This document shows, piece after piece, positions 50,299 through 62,012 of a stretch of 64,000 nucleotides of DNA. The stretch spans positions 6,906,001 to 6,970,000 of the forward strand of contig JAJKFL010000011.1 in assembly GCA_021186555.1 (NCBI GenBank), read 5' to 3'. The stretch is from Reticulitermes speratus. Lineage: Eukaryota > Arthropoda > Insecta > Blattodea > Rhinotermitidae. Within the stretch, counting starts at the first letter, position 1, and every line of letters starts with the position of its first letter. Under the pieces are notes generated by a model. That model made no database searches, was not told the origin of the DNA, and was given only the letters and a program-made list of their open reading frames with translations. The translations under genes were made by a program, and so were the position numbers.

Positions 50299-51244
50299 TG
50301 AAGTAATAATATTGTAATATTGTGCATCAGTTGGTATGATAAATAAATAACTTCCAAACAGGAATACAATAAATTATTAACTGGTGTGTAACTTGATACT
50401 AGTTCTTTCCTTTGGTATTATAACTGATGTGCCTAAAGATACATGATGGAGTATCACCTACTACTGTGTTTGGTGTTTACATTCTCCTTTGTTCCCAAGA
50501 GCAATAATCCATTTTAAAAACTGTAAAATCCTGAATTTTTTAAACTTTCAAAAGCAATCTTCTTTTATCACTGGTAACAAGACTGGGATACTTCAATCAT
50601 GCCAGCTCATGAAACAATGTACTGTAATCTGTTCCCCCTTCACTCTCACACGATACTAAATCATTATCTGTCATCTGACTTCCCGTCACCTTTACAAAAA
50701 TATACTGAACTTTACCATCTACATATTTCACTTTACATGGCACTCCACTTCATTCGTCATATCGCCCGTTTATAATTACTAACTCCGAAGCTTGCGACGC
50801 TTTAAAAAAAAAACTAATTCTGATGGTGACTGGCGTTGAAATTATGCCATTTTGGAACCTGAAATTCCAAAATTATTTCATTATACTCTTCAAAATCTCT
50901 TTATGACAATCAACGGCCATATAATTTACACGTAAGCCCACACAATATGTGCAAATAAACCACCCGATATAGTTTGATCTGGATCAACTATGACACTAGT
51001 ATTATTTGAAATATTACGACAGCACGGCAATTCTGTTGAAAATTTGTCATGAAGAGAATTGTAACTCATTTTACACTATACTGATATTAAAGAGACACAC
51101 TACAGAAACAATATATACAGATGAAGAATTAGAACCATAGCTTAAAAGACACTACTGCTTGTCTACGGTTTGTCCACAACATCACTGCCATTTGCGCCAG
51201 TACATAAAAACAATCATAATTCATTACGGAAGCCACTTGACAAT

Positions 51245-51428
51245 TAGTTGCCAAAATTGCGAGTTTTGAGGTTTTCGCAGCGGTGCTACCGAAAATTAAA
51301 AACAGCCTTCTGGGATGCTTTACCTTCAAGATGTAGGCACTACAGTCCTCCGAATCGTCGGCAACTATTTACCGGTCAACATGGCGTAACATCCCAGAAG
51401 ACTTCAACACTTCAATTCAGACTGGTGT
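51245..51428 (+). mobile_element. foldback element with CTTCTGGGAT ends
   Basis: Short element whose plus strand contains TTTTGAGGTTTTCGCAGCGG, CCTTCTGGGATGC, CCGAATCGTCGGC and ACATCCCAGAAGACT. The CTTCTGGGATG and CATCCCAGAAG blocks are inverted relative to each other. A chance open frame through it (Val-Leu-Arg-Phe-Ser...Thr-Ala-Phe-Trp-Asp-Ala) is a diverged form of a translation product (Glu-Val-Phe-Thr-Ala-Val...) seen again and again in cockroach and termite gene predictions (family memory, not searched). Confidence 0.6.
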
Positions 51429-51494
51429 ACCTCAGAGGTGAAATGCGTTAACTGTAATTTAAAATAAATTTCTAGCCACCAACAGGGACGTTCG

Positions 51495-51890
51495 CAAAAC
51501 TGCGAGAAGCGACTACTAGCTTCGTCATGTGCGTCCGTTCGCATGGAACAACTCGGCTCTTACTAGACGGATTTTTATGAAATTTGATATCTGACGATTT
51601 TTCGAAAATGTGTCGAGAAAATTTGTTTCATTAAAATCTGACAAGACTAACAGCACTTTACATGAACACTTATGAACATTTATGATAATATCTCGTTGAA
51701 TTCTTCTCAGAATGAGAAATGTTTCAGACAAAAGCAGTAGAGAAAAAATGCAAACACGCATTTTATGTTCCTTAACTTTTTATTCTGAAAATCGTGCCGT
51801 TTATGTGGAAAAATATGGTAGAACCAGACAGGCCACAGAAGACAATATAATGCGGTGCATGCTGGATAACTAAGGCTACAGACACACACA
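51495..51890 (-). mobile_element. non-coding interspersed element, family R
   Basis: Reverse copy of the 44231-44690 element, sharing its landmarks from the ATAATGCGGTGCATGCTGG side through CTGAAACATTTCTCATTCTG to the CGCTTCTCGCAGTTTTGCG end. Here the equivalent of AAAGTACCC reads GTAAAGTGCTG, which is also part of the 52.7 kb minisatellite unit. Confidence 0.75.
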
Positions 51891-52633
51891 CTCAGAATAT
51901 GTAATACTTATTCCTTTTCCATGGCAACAATGGTTACGCGAACGCGCCTCAATGTTACGTTATACGTACACTGCCCGTCTTTCCTTTAAAATTACATTCA
52001 TTTCGTTAGCGACTCCTGTACATGACAACAATTACTTATAGATGCTTAAAAGACAGCTACTCCTATCGTTTGGACTGTATACAGAACACACCCACTTTTC
52101 ACTTACAAACTTAAACGCAAATCATTTCAACTTTACATATGCTCTAAATATACTCGTGTGGCTGCGCTGATCATCTACAGAAACACCTGCGTATTTTAAC
52201 ACAGTGCTTGCATTACATAACATCAGTGTGTATGGTAGTTCACCATGAACAAGATTCATTTACCTTGTTCTTGGTATAGGTCAAAGTCTTTGTGCATGTA
52301 TGTATTCTTCATTAACAAGGCCAAGCATGTGGAAGGTTCTTTGACAGCCACGTTTATCAAGTCCACACAGTCAGCACCACGAAGTTAGAACTTCATCTAC
52401 ATGATCTATGTCAACGACAGCAGGTTTACCATGATACAAAGAACAAGCTAAATTCCACCTGCTCTTGTTGCGCCAAAATCTACGCTTGCCTTTTCATTAA
52501 ACACGAGAGGAAACGTACGTATAACGTGACACTGCGGGGCGTTCGCCTAACCACTGTTAACGCAACCAATACATTCCCTTTGTACCGCTGCTGACCTACA
52601 TGTAGCTGTCAACAATATAAAAAAACGTTCAGT

Positions 52634-52647
52634 GTTGCCATGGAAAC
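52634..52647 (+). promoter_or_regulatory. RFX-type X-box
   Basis: GTTGCCATGGAAAC is a full 14-bp match to the RFX consensus (RYYNCC-AT-N-GRNAC type). A 13-of-14 match in the opposite orientation is at 51915-51928 (TTTTCCATGGCAAC), and GTTGCCACGGAAAC is at 35984-35997. The surroundings (51.9-52.7 kb) are CpG-richer than the neighbouring intron. Match by eye; function unknown. Confidence 0.45.
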
Positions 52648-52697
52648 GGAACAATGTGTTCCCTACGCACTGTAGTCGAGTTCTAAAACATTTCGTC

Positions 52698-53234
52698 CTG
52701 CTGCCAACATCACCAACGTACTTAGGTCTTTACGTAAAGTGCTGCCAACAACACCAACGTACTTAGGTCTTTACGTAAAGTGCTGCCAACAACACCAACG
52801 TACTTAGGTCTTTACGTAAAGTGCTGCCAACAACACCAACGTACTTAGGTCTTTACGTAAAGTGCTGCCAACAACACCAACGTACTTAGGTCTTTACGTA
52901 AAGTGCTGCCAACAACACCAAAACGTACTTAGGTCTTTACGTAAAGTGCTGCCAACAACACCAACGTACTTAGGTCTTTACGTAAAGTGCTGCCAACAAC
53001 ACCAACGTACTTAGGTCTTTACGTAAAGTGCTGCCAACAACACCAACGTACTTAGGTCTGTATGTAAAGTGCTGCCAACAACACCAACGTACTTACGTCT
53101 TTACGTAAAGTGCTGCCAACAACACCAACGTACTTAGGTCTGTAAGTAAAGTGCTGCCAACAACACCAACGTACTTAGGTCTTTACGTAAAGTGCTGCCA
53201 ACAACACCAACGTACTTAGGTCTTTACGTAAAGT
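52698..53234. repeat. 41-bp minisatellite, 13 copies
   Basis: Unit GCTGCCAACAACACCAACG followed by TACTTAGGTCTTTACGTAAAGT. Each standard unit has the perfect palindrome CTTTACGTAAAG. Copies are nearly identical; copy 6 has a 2-base insertion and copies 9, 10 and 11 carry point changes (TGTATGTAAAG, CTTACGTCT, TGTAAGTAAAG). The last unit runs straight into the family-R fragment at 53224, and unit and element share ACTTAGGTC...GTAAAG. High identity implies recent expansion or homogenisation. Confidence 0.95.
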
Positions 53235-53405
53235 ACCCAATATTCTTGTCCAACTTTAACCACGTATGGAGTGTGTCAGTAGACTTTCGTAGAGGTTTCC
53301 GATATCAAATTTCACGAAAATCCGTCCAGTGGCAGTGGTGCTGATACACGCGGACAGACAGGGGGGATGGACACGAAGTTAATAGGCGCTTTTCGCAACT
53401 TATGC
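53224..53405 (+). mobile_element. family R element, 3' fragment, continuous with minisatellite
   Basis: Directly follows the last minisatellite unit: TTTACGTAAAGTACCCAATA, then CCGATATCAAATTTCACGA, the CCGTCCAGTGGCAG block, GCGGACAGACAG and AATAGGCGCTTTTCGCAACT. The unit and the element share their junction sequence. Confidence 0.7.
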
Positions 53406-53879
53406 GAACACGCCTAAAACGGCCGAATTAGTGGTGGATTTCTTCACAACATGAAGTTCCTAAAAAATTATACATATATGGATAACATATATTTATACTT
53501 CATTTGCTTTCCCCGAGGAAGCACTACAACAAATATAAACTGCTAAATGCTGTTTAGGGAAACAGTACCGGTAACTGATTACTGTTGACAAAATAAAAGA
53601 AAAACCTACAAACACCCTATGAGAAAATTCATAGTAATTTTAATGTTAAGGCAGGTGGTAAATACAGTGGTCAATGAGTTTTAAACAGTTAAGAAATCAC
53701 GCACAAACACTCTGCCAATTCTACTTGACGGGGAGGCAGAAGTCTATATAATGGCTAACCGACCAAATCCATGGTAATCAAAGCGAAATTTTACAATGAC
53801 CTTTACAAAATCAGTTCAAACTATTCCATACCACCAGAACGCCTTCTTCAAATCCATTTTAGTATTATTGCCTAGCTCC

Positions 53880-54092
53880 TAGCATTTAACCTCAGCACTA
53901 GATGGAGTGATCCATTTTACGGCCCGGCAGCTCCACCTGACTAGCAAGCTGAGTGGGCCCCACAGCCGCACTGGACACTGGAGAAGAGCAAGATCTCTTG
54001 CACCTGCCGGAAATTGAAATACGATTCCTTGTTCGTCCAACCTGCGGTCTAGTCGCTATAGTGGCTACGCTATTCCGCTCCCAATACACGAG
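53880..54092 (-). mobile_element. tRNA-derived SINE, family B, diverged
   Basis: The minus strand keeps GGAATAGCGTAGCCACTATAG (A-box region), GGGCCCACTCAGC and CATCTAGTGCTGAGGTTAA at the end, matching family B. The B box is degraded (AATCGTATTTC). Confidence 0.7.
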
Positions 54093-54746
54093 ACACACCA
54101 ACACCAAATGTAAGCTTCAAACGTCCTTGCTGTATTACTGCATCCTCTGGCAGTAAAGTTAGTATCCTTAAATTTAATGCAACTGTAAACAATATTATGA
54201 TACTAATAACCACTCTTCAAACTATCACTTTAAAACCTTTTTAGCAATCTGCGACCATTTCAGTTTCTGATATGAGGTCTAATTTTTGCAAAATCCTTGC
54301 ATGAATGATGTGCCATCTGAGATCATTCCACTAACACGTACCTCCCTGTCAACACAACATTATAATGAGGCTGCAGAAAGAAGTCCAATGAATGGTTTTA
54401 GTGTGATGGAGCTCGAAGCTTCCCACTGTTCTATTCCCCTCCAGCACCTCAACCCAATGTCAACCAGCCCAAAGTGAATTTTATCACTTCTGACAGTCAT
54501 GTGAATAGAAAAAATAGACATATAAAAAGAAATACAGAGAGGTACACTGAAAGGGGAGAAGGACAACAGCTTGACAGAGATATGCAGTGGCTCTGTCTGC
54601 GGCATTTCTTTCTGTTATTTCAGCATAACATTATTCACTGAAGATTTCAAAGTCTTCTTGAAAAAAATATGCATATCTCATTGGATCAAGTTTTTGGGCA
54701 ATGACATGAAATAATATGGCGACTACGTTCAATATTCTGGTTTCAT

Positions 54747-54802
54747 ATAAATCGTTATAACAGGGATTCACAAATAAATCGTTATAACAGGCCTGCACAA
54801 AT
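54747..54802. repeat. 28-bp tandem duplication
   Basis: ATAAATCGTTATAACAGG occurs twice 28 bp apart, followed by GATTCACAA and CCTGCACAA respectively. Confidence 0.75.
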
Positions 54803-57279
54803 CCCGGGCAACTACATTACGTACGGTGGCGCCTAGAACTTGTGGGTTCTCCGTATGGAACTCGATGTCACCCTTCTGGCGCCTAGAATTTTGAGATGGC
54901 TCCTAGATTTTTGTAAAATTTGTGAACCCTACGTTATAACCTTAAATAGAAAAATTTGGTGTTGACATGTTACAAACGCATCTAAAAATGGTGTACAAAA
55001 CATTCAAACCACGGTTTTGTTATTTTATGGTATAATACTGTGAGAATATGACTTGGGTTTAAGTTTGAGCATACTGTCACACTTGTTGTCTCATGAAAAT
55101 GTCACACCAAAAATTTCAGAAAGCATACAATGCACAACATCACAGTCCTTTCAAATCTACAAGAATCTACAATTTTTAAGGAATGTCAAACTCGTGACGT
55201 TTCAGATAATTCTGGCACACCTCTCTATTTGTAATTTGTACGAACTGTTTGCTGACTTAGCAGTGATACTGTGGACAGTGAGAAGATTATAGAAGCCAAA
55301 CCAAGTTACCATTAAAGGCTGCCCAAGCATCACTGGTGTAGTAAACTGCAACTTCCCGTCAACCTCAAAAAACAAAGAAAAACAGGAAAACATACCAAAA
55401 AAGAAAAATTAATACAGTGCATTACATCACAACTACTGCATTCCATAACCTTCATCCATCCCACCAACCCAACAAACAATAAACACAGAGAACTTAAAAA
55501 GCAACTCAAAATTTTCACACAGTTTAGCTTGCACATGCAATTACCTCCTTGGTGTAAAATCAACCGATGCCCTAACTATTCCTACATGTACACACACATA
55601 TGCACAAATAAATAAGCTGAAAACTGATATACCCCCCCCCACCACCCCCAAAAAATATCACACGCACGCAACAAAGTATGCCCTACACAGCACACAAGGG
55701 ACTTTCTGATGTTTATCATGATCAAGTGACAAAATCCCGTAAGAATTTGCAAATGCCCTATCTTCATTCTCTTGACAGCCTGACCCATGCTGTACATGTC
55801 TAGCAGCTTACATGAATGTTTACGCATTTCTGTAGTCTAGGGGCTACAGTTTCAGTGGCACTGCACAGATCTACACCAAAATGCCTAGGTAGTGCCTTAA
55901 AATATGCCCTATCAACTCTCCAGTTCGTATAACACTACCCTGTGGGCCGGCAGCAAAGGGCAGGAACAAAGAAAAAAATTTGTCAATTAAAGGTCATAAA
56001 GTTTATGCCCTTTAACTGACAAATTAGGGTTACCACATATCCATCACAAGAAAACAGGACATTTCCTACTTGTCTACCACAAAAAAAGAAGGCATATCGG
56101 CGAAAAAGGAAGTTTAAAAAGAGCGCACATACAATATCAGTAAATAGAAGTCCCATTCGACGTTTTTCTGCCAACAGTTCTTTAAATTTCACGAGTACGA
56201 AATTCAAAGTGAAACGTTCTTTAAGCAAGTTTTTGACTGAGTTCCAGCTGTTCAGAATTTCCTAGACACCCGAAGGTCAACTGCTGAACGTCTATGTTTT
56301 TTTTTAACTCAATGATAATACAATGTTATAATTACGTACTTCTTTACAAATTAGTCGAAGTATTTTCATTTTCAGTATAATTAAGATATGCAACATCTTT
56401 GAGAAATAACAAAGTCAAAAAACCAGAACATTTCTACAAATTTAAAAAAAAAACGTCCGAACAGAAATGTTGGGTCGCAAAAGCGGGCATGGCCGAGGGG
56501 GGGGGGGGGGGGGGAACGTATGGTAGCCCTACGACATTCTGTTGCAGTAAAATAATTCAAGACGTAGCCTACAGTAACTTAATTCTTAAATTTCCCACTA
56601 TAATGAAAATTGTTCTTCAATGATTAAAACACGTGTAAATCCTGCAGACAGTACTTATTTGTGCAGCTTCGTCTTAATCTTCACAGAGTTCATACACAGT
56701 CACTTCCTGTTTCTCTTTCACGTTTCTAAAGCACGCACAGTAGTTTTGTAAACTGCAAGACCACTGCCACCATTTGCAATAGCCCCACGTTACAGTCTCA
56801 GTGCTGGTTGGCATAAATTTCAGCTGTCCTTCTCCTACCACAGGAAAGAGTGCCAACAGCTAATTAATTACGACAGGTGGAGTGGATGAGAGGTCGCGGA
56901 GAACAGTTTAATTCAAATAATGCAGGCAAGGTTACCTTCATCAGGGACTGAACAGGTATGCACTCGCGTCAGCAAGGAAGTGCGTGTTATTGAAAAGACA
57001 ACGCACTTAATGACTCCACGATTAATTACTATCGGAATTAATAAAAGTTACAGGATCAGACACTCATTAACAGTCACATGGTGGTAGTTCTGTGTGACAC
57101 TGTCTCGAAGCTGCTGTTTCTTGTATCGGATGTCTGATCACTGAATGTTTTGAAAGTGTGTGTAGGTCTGATCTTTTAACTGTACACGAGATGCGTGTTT
57201 ATGATGGTCCTCCTCCGTGAAAGAAGAACGGTAACTGCCCTCTGTAACAGACGTACAGCACCGGACTGCGTAGAACTCT

Positions 57280-58029
57280 TCAAGAACTCATATCGCCGTC
57301 ATGTCGGGGCTTCGAGTTCCCTAGAGACATATATAACAAAAATGCCTTTGATTTCTGTGATTGGTCAGGCAACTGATGTGGTCCTTCCACCATTACGATA
57401 AAGCATAACCACCACTGGTTAAAATTAATGAAAATAAACCCGGAAACAAAATACCTTCCGTAACAGACGCCGAAAACTTCGCAGCAATGGCCCCAGTTCC
57501 TGGCTCTGTTTGTGTGCTGCAGTAAGCAGTACTTGGCGAAAGATTTGCACAATTCAAACACTGATGATGGTGGCAGGTAAGATAGTGTGCTTCCAAAATC
57601 TAAGTTAAGGTCTTTACACAAGAACTTAATAATGAAGCATCGTTCCTTGCTGCCGCAGTCTTCAAGTCATTTGATGCAGCCAATGATATGGTGGGGCATT
57701 ATCATGTAGTTGTACCCAGTTTTGAGTCGCCTACATTTTGGGACGGTTGAAGCAAATTTCTGCATGTTGAGCGACAAACTCTTCCTCGCATCCTCTTCAT
57801 TATGATCACGGTCTCCACAGAAATAAAGTGTCAACATAAACTGAATTTCAGCGTTATCATCACTGTTGAATGATCCTGCCTGAACTCTGTGGCGCTCACG
57901 GACAATTGCAACTTTCACATAGAGAGATGTCACTGACTTTGGAGACTTAGAGGAAACACCACGTTTCATCAACCTGTGACAACGTTCTGGAGAAATGCAG
58001 TCATACTGGTAAGTCCAATACAATGTCAC
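57280..58029 (-). other. cluster of unidentified open frames
   Basis: Two minus-strand frames of 120 residues (57667-58029) and 113 residues (57280-57621). The first has a Lys/Arg-rich, fairly balanced composition (for example VTSLYVKVAIVRERHRVQAG and AEIQFMLTLYFCGDRD) and looks more protein-like than the surrounding AT-rich frames. They are separated by 45 bp and are in different frames. I recognise no domain. Likely a decayed transposon or retrocopy; a real gene is not excluded. Confidence 0.25.
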
Positions 58030-58322
58030 ACTGTGTTTGCTCCAGCATCCTTAGTATATATAACATGCAGGCAAAAGAAATGTACCTTTCAGTCCCTACT
58101 GAGGGCAGTTTGGCAACCACCCACCGAAAATTCTACCTTCCTAGCGTGTACACAGTTTCAGCTTCAATGTCCTAGTTTTGTGGAACATACGGGTACACAC
58201 GTTGACTTGTAACAAGGTGAAATTTTTTCTTTTAAATACTTTCAAGAAAGCAAGCAATATTTTAAGGCACTTTTAAACACACACACCTTGACATTGATTT
58301 CATGTTTCCGCCGCGATGTTGA

Positions 58323-58382
58323 TGAATCTGCGGTCTTCTGGGGTATTACGCGGCGTCGAATAACCCAGAAGACCGCAGATTT
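58323..58382. mobile_element. miniature foldback related to 49445-49629
   Basis: Arms of 23-24 bp (AATCTGCGGTCTTCTGGGG at the left, complement at the right) enclose ACGCGGCGTCG. The outer arm and loop match the ends of the 49.5 kb foldback, as if the interior had been deleted. Confidence 0.75.
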
Positions 58383-58789
58383 CACACACACCTGGAGTGA
58401 CTGACGAATCCTTAACAGTTAGACAGTGACACTCCTGGATTAGTCACGACTTTATGGCCAAAGGTATACAGCCACTTCTGTGCCACACCAGCTCTGGACC
58501 TTTATTTTTCAGTTCTTTGTAATCAAATAACATGTTATTAATCCCGTATGTACACCGTCCATGTACTGAACATTGCAACCTGCGCTCAATTTCAGGCCAA
58601 CCTAACACAAAGTCTCAAACATTGGCTTACACAGACTGTAGGATGTGGAATTTCATTCACTATTCGCCAATTGCCCACTTAACTAAAAAAGTCTGCATAA
58701 TCTGGCAAAGTCTAAAGGAAAACAACAAACAGAACATTCCACTACAGTGACATGTGGCACAATACTCTTACCATTCATTACTAATTAAT

Positions 58790-59076
58790 GGAAGGACTTA
58801 CAAAGTTCACCCTATAACCTGCCATGATGGCACAGAAGAGGAGCAGAGGTATAGCTCTACTGTTTAACCTCCGCGCTAGATGGGGGTGAGTGGTCAACGC
58901 CACGCCCCGGACCCCTTTACCCCCTGGGAAAAAGACCCGGCAACCATTGTACAGGAGGTTGCGTGGGCCACAGGGCCGGTATGGACAGGTGTGGAAAATC
59001 TGACATCCACCGGGATTCGATCCCAGACCGTTAGCCCGTAGCGAGTCGCTGTACAGAATACGCTATCCCGGCCCAC
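58790..59076 (-). mobile_element. tRNA-derived SINE, family B
   Basis: Full-length relative of 47180-47463: GGGCCGGGATAGCG head, good B box (GGATCGAATCCC near 59012-59023), GGTAAAGGGGTCC body and the CTATACCTCTGCTC end. It sits about 300 bp from the mbl finger-2 exon, inside the intron. Confidence 0.85.
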
Positions 59077-59374
59077 AAGGAAGGGTTTACACTTTGTAAT
59101 ACACAATTCCACGAAGTACTAAACATAACAATCAGGTTTGCAGCTATATAAAGGTCTAAATGATAGCTATTAGCTTCTTGTAAATTTAGAAATGTTTGTG
59201 CAAAAAAGAGGGTAATGACCAGCCAGTCTCACTAATTGGGTTAGGCACGTGTTACCACACACCAAGCAATCAAATCTTCCTAAGAGTACTGATTATTTGC
59301 TATGCATAACTAGGAACGCACAGATAACCAAAACCAGACAAGCAACAAATACATCCGATACAGCAAATGCTTAC

Positions 59375-59548
59375 CACAGCAGGAACTTGTCCAGGTATCA
59401 AAGGCTGACCAGGTGGGGTCAACCCCATTTGCTGCATCAAAGCATTTTTCAAGGCAAGATGATTTCGTCCATTGATCAGCAACTGATCTTTTAGGTGTTG
59501 TGGCGGATGGAAGTACTTGCATGGCGGCTTCTCCCGGTTACACCGACC
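59375..59548 (-). CDS. mbl: muscleblind exon: zinc finger 2 and following linker
   Basis: Internal exon of muscleblind, an RNA-binding regulator of alternative splicing. The 174 nt encode 58 residues beginning Gly-Arg-Cys and ending Gln-Val-Pro-Ala-Val. Visible zinc ligands are Cys3, Cys10 and His14 of finger 2 (the spacing after the second Cys is CX6CX3H); the first Cys must lie in the preceding exon, outside the window. After the finger comes the highly conserved stretch [16 protein letters not shown] and a Gln/Pro-rich linker. The acceptor is a pyrimidine tract ending TTTGCAG and the donor is GTAAGC; both boundaries fall between codons (phase 0). It joins in frame to the 40.5 kb exon to give the family sequence PAV-ATNPYLTG. 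No start codon is here: the exons for finger 1 and the N-terminus lie beyond 64000, as expected for a gene known for very long 5' introns. Identity is secure from family recognition; exon ends are inferred from splice signals. Confidence 0.95.
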
Positions 59549-60839
59549 CTGCAAAGGAAATTACAAATGATAACACAGAAAATTACAAGAGTAGTTTTGT
59601 TTGCACTATCCAAACGGTCGATTACTCTCGACTGAGTGTCTTCACACCTTTATTTTAATCACCATCAATACATTTACTAAGTACCGGTTACGACGTGGAT
59701 TCCCAGATTTCTTTATATTCTCTAAAACGACTGTTGCCGGTCGTGGCGGGTCTTCTTCTGCCCTTCTTTTCCTACTCCCCCCTCGTCACGAACCTCACTC
59801 CATTTTATTTTTATTTCCCTCTGTCCCTTTACCCATATCGTAGAGCGAAACGAGGTCAGAGGGTCCTTCCTCAGGCTGAGGTTGAACACACACACACACA
59901 CAAATGTTTCCCCTTCCTCACGTAGAGGGGTGGGGAGGCTCGAACTCAATGTTCGGCTACAGTGGTCTATTCCTTTTGGATTATCCAAATAAATGTACCG
60001 AGATTTTTACTCTCACGTACGCGCTACATGTCTCGCCCATCCTACTTTATTTGATCTTTCTCACAGCACGCTGCACAAGCCCGGCGTGAGCACTGAACTG
60101 GCCTAGGAATTCTCTTCTGTATGTCCGTAGCGTCACAGTACGAAAACATCGTATTCTGGTCAATATTGCCCTCAGCAATGCGTTCTCCCTTAATTTGAAA
60201 CAGCAAATTTCACGCCCATTCAAAACAACAGGTAAAATTACAGTTTGCTATATTTGAACTTTACATATGCATATTGGAAATGGGAAGACATGTTTCTCAA
60301 CTGCGTGACATCAAACATTCCCCGAATTTAATCTGCTCTAAATGTCTTCCTGAATGTGATTTCTAAGCGATGTTTTCCACCAGCTCTGGCCTTTCTCTAC
60401 CAATCCCCAGTGCAATATTCCTTCATCTTACCCTGATGTATTAAGTCACGGGACTTCAAATTATGCATGTCAGATCGGCCTCGACAGTGTTCTTAAAGGA
60501 ATAAGAGGGTGAGGGAGTCGAAGTGAGGTGAAGGCGTACATCATATACACTGAAGACTCTCCCAGAACTACCTGCTACCCCTCCCAGGCCCACCCTTCCC
60601 GCTAACCAACCTCTCGTCTTGCTGTACTCCTTCTCTAATTTTCTGCACCGTTGCCGTTATGCCTTTTCGCAAGCTGGGCGGTCCCTGGAGGAACTCAACA
60701 ATAACTCTGTTCTAGGTAGGGGGCTGTCCAAACTTCTACGGTCCGTAATTCGTTCTGTAAAGGTCTATGACTGCAAGAATTCAGAAATAATGGAGGACCT
60801 ATACCAGAAGCTGTATAATATCTTCATTTAGCTGAGCCC

Positions 60840-60990
60840 TGTTGCTCACCCCGCCTTCTATTCTATGGGCACACGAGGCGGGGGTTCTTTAGCAGCGGGT
60901 AAATCGGCCAGGAAGTCAATATGACCGCTCAACTCTATATAGTGCCTACGTTAAGAATGAGTGACTATGCCTTCACGGCGGACCTATGGG
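60840..60990 (+). mobile_element. SINE family B, 3' part only
   Basis: The plus-strand tail GGGTAAATCGGCCAGG, CCGCTCAACTCTATATAGTG and CTACGTTAAGAATGAGTG aligns with the body-to-end part of the family-B copies; the tRNA head is missing or unrecognisable. Confidence 0.5.
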
Positions 60991-61554
60991 GATAATATTA
61001 CTTTACCTTCGGGATAACACTGCTAAACAGCCCTGGCATCATCACCACCACCATCACCACTGATGAAACACAACCCGTAAACGGTGTGAGTTGCTGGAAT
61101 TTACAAAATAAACAGAACTCTTGAATGGTCAGTAATGAAAATGTTGGGCTAGCCTTTTAACAAAGGTGGACTCTATTTAACTGCTCCATCTAGAATGCAA
61201 GGATGCGTTTATGTAAATTCCCAAACGAAGCGGTTCTGCTGAAGTATGTACTGATTTCGTGTAACCGGCCCTGATATACAGGTGAATTACATCCACAAAG
61301 GCCCGTCATTTTGCATGACAACCTTCAGCACCAGTCTCACAAACGTCACGGCCCTCCTACCTCAGTCACATGATAGCAGCTGCTACGTAAGCAGACCAAT
61401 ACTGGCACCTCCATCACTCCGACTGCAGAAACACACTCGTCTTCGCGCAATCTCCCGACCTGTGACACCAGCCTAGGATCACTAACGTTACCTGCGCCTG
61501 ACGCTGGAGACTTTGTGGAATTAATCCTGCAATACCTAATATCACGTACCATAG

Positions 61555-61815
61555 TCCTACAGAAGCCAACAGTCGCTCAGCTGCCCAATAAATTCTCCAC
61601 CTTTCAGTAAAACCAAAGGTTCACACAGCCATGTCACAGGAGCCCGACCATTCGTTCTTGTCCCCAGCCAGATAAATCCTGTTCCTCCCCACCTGTTTTC
61701 TGGATAAATTTTAACTGGGCCTAGTATTCTCCCATCCACGTTTAAGTTTTCGAAGTGCTGTCGTCTCTTCGGGTTTCTCACCAAAATTAGGCGCACATTT
61801 CATATCTCTCCCAGC
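61555..61815 (-). mobile_element. LINE 3'-end fragment, family 2, diverged
   Basis: The minus strand has an open stretch, Asn-Leu-Asn-Val-Asp-Gly-Arg-Ile-Leu...Leu-Leu-Lys-Gly-Gly-Glu-Phe-Ile, that aligns with the C-terminal region seen at 45775-46130 (the plus strand at 61560-61720 runs parallel to 45845-46010). Poorly conserved; no tail repeat is visible. Confidence 0.5.
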
Positions 61816-61852
61816 ACACTAAATGTGCCACCCTTCTCATCCTTTGGATTCG

Positions 61853-62012
61853 TGTCTTCTGGGATGTGACGCTATGTCGTTTGGTCAAGGTTCCCGATGT
61901 TTCGAAGGAGAAACCTTGGACTACTTTACACTCGAAGATAAAGGCGTTCTGTTCCTTGGAACGTCGCAACCACGCAACGACACGGTGTCACATCCCAAAA
62001 CACCAGACTCCT
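61853..62012. mobile_element. imperfect foldback with GGGATGTGAC ends
   Basis: The left end GTGTCTTCTGGGATGTGAC (61853-61871) is mirrored by GTGTCACATCCCAAAACACC near 61985-62005. Inside, AAGGTTCCCGATGTTTCGAA and GGAGAAACCTTGG form a second hairpin. It shares the CTTCTGGGAT end with the elements at 51245 and 58323. Confidence 0.55.

Larger units (their letters stand above)
49739..50357. mobile_element. long inverted-repeat (foldback) element, about 265-bp arms
   Basis: The left arm (49739-49995) and right arm (50023-50357) are nearly exact reverse complements separated by about 27 bp: TTGGAAGTTATTTATTTATC at one end mirrors GATAAATAAATAACTTCCAA at the other. Each arm carries one hammerhead-like motif pointing inward to outward in mirror image. 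The right arm is longer because a second palindromic element (50153-50230) has inserted into it. No coding capacity. It resembles paired terminal repeats of a Penelope-like element without its interior (inference). Confidence 0.85.
40659..59374 (-). other. mbl intron, 18.7 kb
   Basis: The repeat-richest part: six SINE copies or fragments, family R elements, three foldbacks, three short-period tandem arrays and most hammerhead-type motifs. No exon recognised, but the open-frame cluster at 57.3-58.0 kb is unexplained. Confidence 0.6.

Noticed and set aside
52698..53234. CRISPR array (regular 41-bp repeats)
   Set aside because: There are no unique spacers; the whole unit is repeated head to tail, and the DNA is eukaryotic.
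61895..61922. Additional hammerhead motif at TTTCGAAGGAGAAACC
   Set aside because: It has a hairpin and a CGAAACATCGG block on the minus strand, but no CUGANGA core strand.
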